In this document: in pieces, positions 33,784 through 43,142 of the stretch
How positions within the stretch are numbered: the first letter of the stretch is position 1
How the letters are laid out: each line of letters opens with the position of its first letter
Assembly: GCA_902651635.1 (NCBI GenBank)
Contig: CACRSC010000031.1
Location: 985,376-1,049,375, forward strand
Direction: 5' to 3'
Origin: Mastigamoeba balamuthi
Taxonomy: Eukaryota > Evosea > Mastigamoebida > Mastigamoebidae
Length of the DNA stretch: 64,000 bases
Notes under the pieces: generated by a model
Databases searched by the model: none
Told to the model about the DNA's origin: nothing
Seen by the model: the letters and a program-made list of their open reading frames with translations, nothing else
Translations under genes and position numbers: made by a program

Positions 33784-35221
33784 CTACCTCCCCCTGTGGG
33801 GTCGCAGGCGGTGTGGCCGCGGGGATGGCTCTGTTAGGCGAGTCTCGGCACGGCGACAAACGCGCAGCCCGCTCAACCAGTTTGTCTTCGTATTCCTTCT
33901 GCAAGGGATCCGCGCCGCGTTCAGTGCTGCGGCAATGGGATGGGAGGGGGAGGCGCTCACGAGCTTCATTAGAGTCCAGTCGAACACGAAGTCGAGCTCG
34001 ATGCGGTCCCGGGCGACAGCGTTGCGTATGAGCGAGTGCAGGTAGTTGTAGTCTGGCTGGTCCTCGAACTTGAGCCCCCTGCAGTACTTGAGCATTTCCG
34101 CAAACTCTCCTGCGTGTGCACGTCGTGAGCCAAGAGGCCCGGTCCGCAGGAAACAGGGCGGGCAGTACGGGGGATGCCCTGGCAGAGGGTGTCGATGGGG
34201 GTCTCGTTTTTCGAGTCGAAGATGTTCTTCTCCTTGCCCGTCTTGTTGGCCCCCTTGGCGCCCATCCAGGGCAGCTCGCCCTTGAGCAGGTAGACGAACA
34301 CGTAGCAGAGCGACTCGAGGTCGTCCTTGCGGCCCTGCTCCCACCCGGCGTGCGTGCTAAGGCTCGCGTACCTCGCGGTGCCGATGAGGCTCTGGTGCCG
34401 GATGCACTTGATGTGGCCGCCCGTCTCGGGGTCGCGGATCGACTTGCTGAGGCCGTAGTCGATCAGGTGGACCGTGTTGGCCTTGACGCCCTCGCGGCCC
34501 AGCAGGAAGTTCTGCGGCTTGATGTCGCGGTGCACAAACTCCTTTCGGTGCAGGTACTCGACGCGCGTCAGCATCTGCTCGGCGAGCATCAACACCGTCT
34601 TGAGCGACATGCGCCCGCTGCACAGGTCCAGCAGCTGCTGCAGGTTCGGCCCCAGCAGATCCATCACCATGATCACGTAGTCGCCCTCGCTCCCGCACCA
34701 CATCACCGACGGCACACCTTCTGTACCCAAACCCCCGCCCGACCACCACGAGGGGGCGCCAGAGAGAGGCAGGCCCACACGCACGCACGAAGTCCCCCCA
34801 GCGCCCCAGCAAGGACCGAAAAGCGAATTATTAAAAATAGGGCAAAGGAGCGAAAACACGTGTTTCTTACCGCCGCCTGCGATGGCGCGGTAGACGCTGT
34901 ACTCGTGCCGCAGCTGCGGCTTCGTGCACCTGAGCTGCTCCTGCACGGCGCACAGGCAAACGCCCCGCGCGTCAAAAGGCGAACCGGCGAGGGGAGGAAG
35001 GGGGGCTCAGGACGTGCAAGCTTCACTGCCACCTGCTGGTCGGTCTGCGTGTCATAACCTGGCGGCGGCCCGCAGGAGGGGCGCGCGCGGGTGAGAAGGG
35101 CGGCCGGCGGCGCGGGGAGGAGGTAAGGAGACAGACCGGCGTAGATGTCGCCAAAGGAGCCGTGGCCGATCTTGGAGGCGTGTACGAGGTATCGGTTGTT
35201 TATTCGGATTTCCTTGTTCAT
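33784..35221 (-). CDS. casein kinase 1 family Ser/Thr kinase
   Basis: N-terminus (ATG 35,221) MNKEIRINNRYLVHASKIGHGSFGDIY is the CK1 glycine loop. Later exons: TDQQVAVKL (Lys), LRHEYSVYRAIAGG, DLLGPNLQQLLDLCSGRMS, the catalytic loop FVHRDIKPQNFLLGREG, then VHLIDYGLSKSIRD, LIGTARYASLSTHAGWEQGR and DLESLCYVFVYLLKGELPWM, which is diagnostic of CK1 (no APE motif). DYG replaces the usual DFG. The C-terminal exon ends in an Arg/Pro-rich tail (PSPRPHRLRPHRGR). At least four introns. CK1 enzymes act on acidic or primed sites in Wnt-like, DNA-damage, trafficking and cilia pathways; the paralogue class cannot be fixed. Upstream is a GATATC-containing palindrome at about 35,340-35,352. Confidence 0.92.
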
Positions 35222-35515
35222 TTTGCGCACGTCCCCCGTGCCTGCCGGTGCTGTGTGTGGAGCGCTCCACTGGAGCGCGAGCGCGCGCCACGAAGTTGAA
35301 AAGAAAAAACACAAGACAGAGATACGAGTTGCCGGGAGATCGAGATATCTCGAAAATATGCCTCGAATCCTGTTCAGGCAATTCCCAGGCTGACGGCATC
35401 GCGGAAAGCTCCCCCTCCGCATACATGGAAAGACAACAACCCCGCTGGGAGACAGTCTTAGAGCAAAGCGATAACATTAGTTCTGATGGGCCGATGCAAG
35501 GCCGGCCGACGTACC

Positions 35516-36125
35516 TCACACGTCGACCTGCTTCACCTGCGGGGAGGAGAACCCTCTGGGTATCTCGCGCAGCTCTCTGCGCCTGCAGAGGTGCTCGGAG
35601 AGCAGCGCCAGCGCCACCAGCGACGCGACCTGCGCGATCCACCACGCGCCAGACGACAGCGACCTCGGCCCGGCGTACAGCACGCAGGCCGCGCCGTGCA
35701 GTATGAACACGGTCGCCGCGAAGTCCAGACACTTCCTCGCCTTCTCGACCACAAAGACGGCCGCGAAAGAGCTGTGTGTGCGCGAGGGGTGCGGAATGAG
35801 ATTCTCGTATCTTCTCCTCCGGGGTGCAAGAAAACGGGAAAGTTGGTAACAGCGCGGACCAGAGGATAGCGGCGATGTGGTACGAGAGGATGCAGAGCCA
35901 GCCAGAGACGTAGTAGAACGTGCACGACCGCGGGTCGAAAAGGATCTCGAGTACCGTGGGGGCGCCGCGGGACGCCGGGCGCGGGGGCGTGGGCCATCCG
36001 AAAGTGGTGGCGACAATGTCCACGGAGACAGCGACCGACCCGAGGGACACGTAGAACACCGACTGCAGGCAGACGATCTGCAGGATGATGGTCACGGGGT
36101 CCCACGACCCCCCGCGGAAATACAT
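35516..36125 (-). CDS. SYS1: SYS1 Golgi membrane protein
   Basis: Four-TM protein that recruits Arl3/ARFRP1 to the trans-Golgi network. Exon 1 starts MYFRGGSWDPVTIILQIVCL and continues QSVFYVSLGSVAVSVDIVAT, matching the WDP start of SYS1, then IL..FDPRSCTFYYVSGWLCILSYHI. A roughly 100-nt intron (about 35,775-35,860) leads to AVFVVEKARKCLDFAATVFI, then AWWIAQVASLVALALLSEHL and RRRELREIPRGF, matching the family's E-x-C-x-R-x-E-L-x-E-I-P end. TGA at 35,516-35,518. It shares a 106-base divergent promoter with BBS2. Confidence 0.93.
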
Positions 36126-36231
36126 GGGTGGGCGCGGGGCTTTCTCACTTTCTCTGGTGAGATATTTCTCAAGATCCCGCTATCTTCTCGGGATACTGCG
36201 CTATTAATAAACGCTCGTCGTTAGACCGAAG
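36126..36231. promoter_or_regulatory. 106-base bidirectional promoter, SYS1 / BBS2
   Basis: Only 106 bases separate the two diverging ATGs. The centre holds gagatatttctc (about 36,160-36,171), reading GATATTT towards BBS2 and AAATATC towards SYS1, plus an AT-rich box (ctattaataaac, about 36,201-36,212). Confidence 0.55.
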
Positions 36232-38700
36232 ATGCCGCTCATCCCAGCCTTCCAGCTCAAACTCAAGAACACCATTCTTCCCAACCTCGCCTCCATCGGC
36301 AGATGTACACTCAACTCCCCTCTCTTTGCGTTTGCCTGACCACCCACCGGCGCAGTCGATGCGAAGCACCCGTCGCTCACTTGCGCCACGACGGCCGGCA
36401 AGATCTTCGTGCACTCGCCGCACCTGCAGACAGCGGACGAGGGCGAGGTCAAGTACCTCAACATCAACCAGCACATCACAGCCCTCGCCACGGGCAGCAC
36501 TGGCCCGCTGCCGACCCGCGACTTCGGGGCGCACTCTGGCGACCCACGTCTCAACAGAGACGTTCTCTTCGTCGGCACCCAGACGAACCTCCTCGTGTAG
36601 GTCCCAACTGGGGATGGGCGGGTGCAACCTCTGCGCTCATGCGCCCTGTGCAGCTACGATGTGGAGTACAACAGCGACGTTTTCTACAAGGAGGTCGACT
36701 ACGGAGTGAACGTGGTGAGGCTGGGGACGCTGGGTGGGATGGAGTCGCCCGTGGCTGTCGTCGGGGGCAACTGCAACATCCAGGGTTTCGACGTAACGGG
36801 GACCGAAGTGTTCTGGACCGTGACGGGAGACAACATCGGCGCAATGGCCATCACTGACATTGACGGCGACGGCAAGTGCGAGCTCATCGTTGGCAGCGAC
36901 GACTACGACATCCGAGTGTTCAGGAACGAGGAGGTGATCGGCGAGTACCCAGAGGCAGACGCCATCACAGGCCTGTGCCCACTCTACGGCAGCAGATTCG
37001 GGTATTATACTCGCGTGCCATAGCCGCTCACCCGGTTTCACGCAGCTACGCTCTTGCCAACGGGACGGTCGGCGTGTACGAGAAGGGCAAGAGGGCGTGG
37101 AGAGTAAAGTCGAAGAACAGGCCGGTGTGCATCACTGGGTTTGACCTCGACCAGGACGGCGTGCCGGAGCTCATCTCGGGGTGGTCCAACGGGAAGCTCG
37201 AGGTGCGCAACGACAACGGCGACCTGATCTTCAAAGACCACTTCACCGCGCCCGTCTCGGCAGTTGTCACCGCGGACTACAGGATGGACGGCAAGCAGGA
37301 GCTCATCGTATGCTCGCTCGAGGGCGAGGTAAAGGGGTACAATCCCACGTCTCCCGGTGCCCAGGGAAGCTTGCTGGACCGTAACGTCGTGGAGGAGACC
37401 CTTGTGTCTCTCAACCAGAAGCGCCAGCAACTCCAGCTCGAGATCAAGAACTACGAGGAGATGGTTGCCAAGAACAGTCAAACCGGCGGCGTCCCCACTG
37501 TCGCACAGCTGACCGCCAAGATCCGTGCGTCGATAGAGACAGCGTCCGTGCGCCTGTTCTACGGAATTCCAGGTGACACTATGGTCATTCAAGGAGCAAT
37601 CGTTATTGCAGAGCAATCACTCCCCAACGGGATGCACTTCGCGTATGCCGACGAACATCACCTCCGCCCGCCGCGTCCTAATCCCGGATACAGGCAACCA
37701 AAGGACTCGTCGAACGAACTCATCGTCTCTATGACCCCGCCGAAGAACCAGACGGATGATGTTACGGCGAAAATCTTCGTGGGGCTCAGGGGAGGGTGCG
37801 GTTGGGAGGGGGAGAGGGGCGTCTCTCGTTTCTGACCACTGTAACAGGCAGCAGGCATTCGTGTTCGAGTCGGTTCTGAAGCTTCCTAAGTTCTCCATGT
37901 TTGCCTCCGTGCCCATCAGCAAGGTCAAGGAGCCCACCGGCAAGGTCACCTTCCAGGTTTCGGAGCGCGTCGCCCGCATCTGGATGTGGGTCAGACAGTC
38001 GTTCCTCGTCGAAAGCGGCGAAGGGCCTCTTAACATCGCATTCGTCTGCCTGCGGGACCCTGCAAAGAGGGCCCTCATCATCTCGATGTCGGACGATACC
38101 ATTACGATCCAGACAGACGACATGGAGCTTGCCGGAGACATCATTCAGGACCTCTGCGAGTTCCTCAAGATTACTGAGCTCGAGTCCACCGCGTCCTTCC
38201 CCGAAGAGATGGAGACGTTCAAGCAGGTCGTCACGAACGTGACCGAGTTCAACGCCGCGAGGCTCAAGCTGACAGCGGAGATGGCCGACTGCTCCAACCT
38301 CGTGAAGACTCTGCTCATCAAGGCAGAGGACTGCCGTCTGCTCGGAGACATGTTCGTGATTCGCCACGTGAGGTTTCTCACACTCCCTCCACCTCCACCT
38401 CCAGGCGCATCATGAAGCAGGTGTACGCGACGCTGTACGAGGTCAACAGAGAGCTCATCGGAGAGTACAAGAAGCGCGAGAACAACCAGGTCGCCCTGAT
38501 GAACTCCTTGAAGGAGATGAACCAGACGATACAGAAGGCAGCGCGCCTCAGGAGTGCGTAACCGCGCCACGTGCGACGACGTACTCACCTGGCACGCAGT
38601 GGGCGGCGCCAAGACGAGGATTGTCAACTCGGCGAGGGAGGCCGTCCTTGCGAACAACATCCAGTCCATCTTCAAGCTCATCAAGGTCGGAAAGGCTTGA
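36232..38700 (+). CDS. BBS2: Bardet-Biedl syndrome protein 2 (BBSome subunit)
   Basis: Core subunit of the BBSome, the cargo coat of the cilium. ATG at 36,232 (MPLIPAFQLKLKNTILPNLA). The beta-propeller is clear in GTQTNLLV, VVGGNCNIQGFDVTG, TVTGDNIGAMAITDIDGDGK, VGSDDYDIRVFRNEEVIGEY, then SYALANGTVGVYEKGKRAWR and GFDLDQDGVPELISGWSNGK. Then come a coiled coil (VVEETLVSLNQKRQQLQLEI) and the C-terminal gamma-adaptin-like and helical regions (DDMELAGDIIQDLCEFLKIT, DCSNLVKTLLIKAEDCRL, NSAREAVLANNIQSIFKLIK). Stop TGA 38,698-38,700. At least six introns of about 60-80 nt. Length and order match the family throughout. Its presence means the organism builds cilia at some stage. Confidence 0.95.
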
Positions 38701-38872
38701 GGCGCCACCTATGAGGCACCCACGCGGGTGACGTCTCCGTGTTCCCGAGCGGCTTTGAAGCACAAACCACTCCCACTTTCCATTTGAGGCCAGCCATTTA
38801 GAGAGAGTAGATTTTCGTATCAGAACCTCAGTTGCACTGTTTACATAGCCAGCATTTCCGCGCCTGTTGTGA

Positions 38873-40120
38873 ATGGCGGCATACGAAACTGCCGAGCGCG
38901 ACACCGAGGCTGCGCTCGGCGCGCTCGAATCCAACGACATCGCCGCCGCGCGCGTGTTTCTCTCCCGCGCCTTGGACGCCGCGCCGTTTTTCGGCCCCGC
39001 GCTGCTTCTGCTGCGCAACATGCGGTTCCACTCGCCGCGCTCGTTCGGCCCCGCGGACCCCGGCGTCGACGAGCTGCTGGCCCGCGCGCGCTGCCACACG
39101 TGGCTGTCGCCGGACCTCGACCCGCGAGCCCGCGAGGGTGCCACGGCGTCGCGCGAGTGGTGCGAGCAGGTGGTCGGCCACGCGGGGCGCGTCTGCTCGC
39201 CGATGGCGCTGTGGCTCGCGGCCCTGTGGCTCGACATGTGCGGCGACGAGCCGGACAACTCGCGGTCGATGAGGGCCTTCAAAGAGTCCGCCGACGCCGG
39301 GTGCTCGCGGGCGCAGAACGACCTCGCTGCTATGATCCTGCGCGACGCTGTGGTGGGCTGCTCTGTGGGAGATGCCCAGCACCTGCTCGAGATGGCGGCC
39401 AACGCGGGGCACGCCGGCGCGATGAACAGGCTCGGCGTGCTGCTGCTGTGCAGGAGGGACGACGTCGCCCTCAGAGCTGAGGGCGCTGCGCTCGTCGCCA
39501 GGGCTGCGGCCTCGGGGCATGCGAACGCCCAGCGGTCGTGGGCCAGGCTGCAACGACAGGGTGCCGCTGCTCTACTGCACAACGGCGTCCAGGCACCAGT
39601 GGAGAGCCCCGAAGAGCTTCTGGAAGCATCCGCAGCCCAGGGGGACGGCGTGGCGATGTGCGAGCTCGCCCATATCGCCGCGTACCACGGCAACTTGCCC
39701 CGCGCCACGATGCTGCTCGACGACGCTCGCAGGAGGGGCTGTGCTCGCGCAGCTTTTCTACTTGCCGGGGCACTTTTCCAGGGCCGGATGCTAGTGGACC
39801 CGTTCGAAGTGGACTCGGAGCGCGAGTGCAACAAGGACGAGATCATCTCGCTGCTGCTGGAAGCTGGCGAGAAGGGGTGCCATGAGGCTGCCCCTGCGGT
39901 GGTGCGGATGCTCGAGTGGGCGTCGGTGCCGAAATCGTCGCCATCTTTTGGGAGAGCACTCCGCGTTCTGAGGAACTCCGCGCGGCACGACTGGGGCGTG
40001 TCGCACTTCCTTGGCCAGTTACTGGCGCGGGGCTCGGATAGGCTGTCTCTGCAGCAGGACGTGCGGCAGGCCTGCGAGGTGTCCGAGGTCGTTCGAAGTC
40101 GGTGTTGCGCAATGCAATAG
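38873..40120 (+). CDS. Sel1/TPR-like repeat protein, single exon
   Basis: A 415-residue intronless frame from ATG 38,873 to TAG at 40,118-40,120. It carries helical-pair repeats of Sel1 type: AALGALESNDIAAARVFLSR, ALWLAALWLDMCGDE, DAGCSRAQNDLAAMILRDAV, ANAGHAGAMNRLGVLLLC, ASGHANAQRSWARLQRQGAA and DGVAMCELAHIAAYHGNLPR. No signal peptide or TM. It is the second Sel1-type gene in the window (the other at 4,475), but the two share only repeat-level likeness. Adaptor function is inferred. Confidence 0.75.
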   Translation: MAAYETAERDTEAALGALESNDIAAARVFLSRALDAAPFFGPALLLLRNMRFHSPRSFGPADPGVDELLARARCHTWLSPDLDPRAREGATASREWCEQVVGHAGRVCSPMALWLAALWLDMCGDEPDNSRSMRAFKESADAGCSRAQNDLAAMILRDAVVGCSVGDAQHLLEMAANAGHAGAMNRLGVLLLCRRDDVALRAEGAALVARAAASGHANAQRSWARLQRQGAAALLHNGVQAPVESPEELLEASAAQGDGVAMCELAHIAAYHGNLPRATMLLDDARRRGCARAAFLLAGALFQGRMLVDPFEVDSERECNKDEIISLLLEAGEKGCHEAAPAVVRMLEWASVPKSSPSFGRALRVLRNSARHDWGVSHFLGQLLARGSDRLSLQQDVRQACEVSEVVRSRCCAMQ

Positions 40121-40617
40121 CAGAAACGAACCTGTTCCGAGAGTTGCACTGCAGTTCTGAGGCTACTCACGACACATGAACTCGCATGTGGCGTCTCCTC
40201 CAGGAACATCAGCGGGATTGACCTTTTTGCTCCACAATGGAAAACGCCGGATTGTACATTCAAAGCTTCGATTTGTTCCACAATGTACCGTGGCGACTCC
40301 ATCGATGCGGCATTCGCCCTCGCGTTCCTCGCCTCTCTCCCCCCGCTCGCACCCCATCGCACCGGTTGGCAATGGCGGCAAACAGTCGCGATGGGACGCC
40401 AACGGCGTCCTGCGCCATGTGGCAGAAGCCACGGATTCCGCGTCGAATTTCCAAAAGAGGCACACATTTTCCCGCACGATGGAAGCCGAAAAGCCTTCCT
40501 TCGGCGGACTGAAATGGCTCTGTGGTGCACCACGATTGTGGTTCGTTCAAGCGGGGTCATTCCACTAATATTATCTCGCTCAGTGGGGTGCTCCTGCGGG
40601 CCAGTGCCGGGAAACAC

Positions 40618-41280
40618 ATGCGTGCGGTCGTCCACACCACCGGGGGGCCGATCGGCAGGCGCTACTACGTCCTGCGGTCGTGCAAGCGCGGCTCGGACCC
40701 CTCGCCAGAGCACACGGCGCAGACGCTGAGCCGCTCCCGCCTCTACGATGAGCCCGGGCTGCGCTCGCTGACCGACGCGAACCTCCTGCTGATCAACGAG
40801 GACGTGGTCTCGGGCAACACGGTCGTCTTCGTGGCGCTCGACGCGCACACGCACATCGGCGGGCTCCAGGGAGGATTCCTCAAGACCATCAAGACCCGCA
40901 CTCGCACTGCCTTTGTGCACCAGTCCGGTTTGTGTTTCCTGCTGTTGACAAGATATTCGAGTTTTTACCCCGCGCCGACCCGACTCCTTACACACGCGCG
41001 CCGCCCCCGCAGAGATAGGAGAGAACCAGGCCTACTGGGACGAGCAGCTGCTCTGGCTCACGCGGCAGCGTACGCGAGAGATCGCCCGCCCCCCTTGCGT
41101 TGACCAGATAACTCGGGGTTTTTCTCTAACGCTGCGCTGGCCCCCGCAGTCAGGGTCCCTGTGGCGTTCGAGGAGAGGAAGCCGAGGATGCCGTCGGCCT
41201 CCAAGAGGTCGCCTCATGTCGTCCTGCCTCCGCTCGTGCTCCCAGAGGACGGCCTGTCTGACATTCCTCCGCACCCTTGA
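40618..41280 (+). CDS. hypothetical protein, start uncertain
   Basis: Exon from about 40,618 (MRAVVHTTGGPIGRRYYVLR) to about 40,925, with LINEDVVSGNTVVFVALDAH and GGFLKTIKTRTRTAFVHQSG. After an intron a short exon gives EIGENQAYWDEQLLWLTRQR (about 41,012-41,085), and a last exon (about 41,150-41,280) ends GLSDIPPHP at TGA. The frame is open 5' of the chosen ATG, so a 5' exon is likely; an ATG at 40,479 (MEAEKPSFGGLKWL) is one candidate. The RRYYVLRS stretch is faintly PH-like. No firm family. Confidence 0.45.
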
Positions 41281-41962
41281 ACTAATTGTTTTCACTAAAA
41301 CCATCCCGGCTTTTTGCGCGCAATCGCAGCCGCCTCGTACAATGTATGATCGGGCCACTGACGGGGCTGAGGCCGTGAGGCTGTGGTAATAGCCAAGGCG
41401 AAGTTGGTCTTGGTCCAGAACAGGCTGTTGGAGCCGAAGCTAAGCGCGGGGGGAGAAAACGCCGCTATGTGTTACTTTCACAATGATAAAAATGCAATTC
41501 CAGTCGTCTCGAGGCTGTCTCTGCTCAGAGCCTCACTCCCCCCGTGCTTCGCTATGTACAGCGGTAGGTGTCCGGCGCTTTGAGCGGGCTCGAACGCTCT
41601 TTTTTCTCTCTCAATCATGGCAAAATGGCCAATTCTCAGCCAACTGAAGCGCCAGTCATGGCTCACATAGGTATGCACACGTCGGAGCAGCCGAGAGCTA
41701 TCGGGCGCGCCAGGGCTTGGGATCGGGATAATGCCACCTTCTGGCGATCCTTCAATTGACCTGCAGTACTGCGGAATCTGACGTGCGTGCATGCCATAAG
41801 GCCTGGCATTGTACTCAATTCTGCGGATTGCCGCTTTGAGTACGTGTTGGCCGGCTTCTGTCATTTGCATGTGCCGGATCAAGCCGGGCCTGATACATAC
41901 AGCGAAGATTCGGACTGAGATAAAATCTCCGGGGATTTTTGAATCGGCGTCTTTCATCGAAG
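41281..41962. other. intergenic spacer
   Basis: No exon I trust. A 159-codon open stretch on the minus strand (41,478-41,957) has no domain and is rejected. AT-rich blocks lie at 41,470-41,500 and just before the next ATG (about 41,918-41,945). Confidence 0.4.
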
Positions 41963-42971
41963 ATGCAGCGCTCGGTTAACCCGCCCGCCCGCGCCTCTTG
42001 GCGGATGTCGCTGCAGCCGTTATCCGGCAACGTCGTCCACCCCCAGCGGCCCCGCTCCGTCTTCTTGCGCCCGCACCTCGCCGCCTCCCTCGTCCTGTGC
42101 GCGCTGGGCGCCGCCTGTGTTGTGATGTCCACTATGCCCGGCCTCTTCCTCAATATTCAATACCCCAACGAGCCACCGCCCTCGCAGTCGCGCCTCATAC
42201 ACGTACCCTCTCCTCTAGGCCCCTCTCCCTCTCCCGCTCCTCGCTAGCACTGACGGCGGCACGAACAGCTCAACGAGACAGTGCTGGCTGCTGTGGGGCC
42301 CCGCGAGGCGGCGGTGTACACGTGGGTTGCCGAGGACCAGCGCTACTCGCGCGCGACCTCGCTTGTGCTGTGCGCGGACAGGCGCGGCTGCGACGGGGGG
42401 CGGAATTTCTCACAGTTTTCCCCGCCCTCCTCGCAGCGACTTTGTGCACAACGGGTCTGGGCTGGAGGTGTGGGTGGCCCAGGGCAGGGAGCCGAGCGTG
42501 AGGGACAGGCCGCTGCCCGGCAGGAATGCGTCTGCGCTGCCCCAGCTGACGGCGCACGAGATGACGGCGTGCAACATCATCCCGCGCAGGTGGAACTACT
42601 ATGTCAAGGCACGCCAGAGCACTGCTCAGCCGTCCGTGGCTTAACCGTGCGGCGTTGGGCGCTCCACTCGGGGCCACACAGGTGAGGAGCACACTGGAGT
42701 ACAAGCAAGTTTACTCGGCTGTACTCGTGCAAGGCATGATTCCACTTTTGGATTCATGAGATTCTACTGGAGACTGACAGAGCACACGGCAGGAGCGAAT
42801 GAGGCCAAGTGCTCGGACTTCGCCGCGTGGGAGGTGGAGAAGTTCGCGTGGATCATGTGCTGGGCACTGGGGGCGGGTGCTTGCTTCGTGGTGTGCATTT
42901 GCCTCGTCGTGTACTGGGTGTGTACCAACGGGACGTACCGAGCCCGCAACTACGCCTACTCGCGCTTTTGA
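41963..42971 (+). CDS. two-TM membrane protein of unknown family
   Basis: ATG 41,963 (MQRSVNPPARASWRMSLQPL). TM1 is LAASLVLCALGAACVVMSTM. An outside loop with N-glycosylation sequons and Cys follows (LNETV, DFVHNGSGLEV, GRNASAL), then TM2 WIMCWALGAGACFVVCICLVVYWV and a short tail TYRARNYAYSRF ending TGA at 42,969-42,971. Three introns are inferred (about 42,180-42,270, 42,395-42,440 and 42,608-42,750). The topology is CDC50-like but smaller, and I see no CDC50 motifs. Function unknown. Confidence 0.55.
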
Positions 42972-43049
42972 ACTATAGGCCTCCACTTGGGAGGAGTACA
43001 TCGCATATAACGGAACCCAGAGTGTTGATACATTGGTATATCTCCGGAT

Positions 43050-43063
43050 ATTTCTCTCCGAGG
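43050..43063 (+). promoter_or_regulatory. GGATATTT element upstream of SPT16
   Basis: ggatatttctctcc lies about 90 bases upstream of the SPT16 ATG, on the gene strand. It matches the recurring GATATTT element. Confidence 0.35.
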
Positions 43064-43142
43064 ATTCTTCAGATGACGTTGTGTGCATCTTTTTCTTTAG
43101 TTTCGCGCCAAGCACTTCTGGTGTATAAACCGCGCGGAAACC

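Noticed and set aside
41478-41957. 159-codon minus-strand frame in the 41.3-41.9 kb gap
   Set aside because: No domain, no intron signals, and it overlaps AT-rich spacer; chance is the simplest reading.
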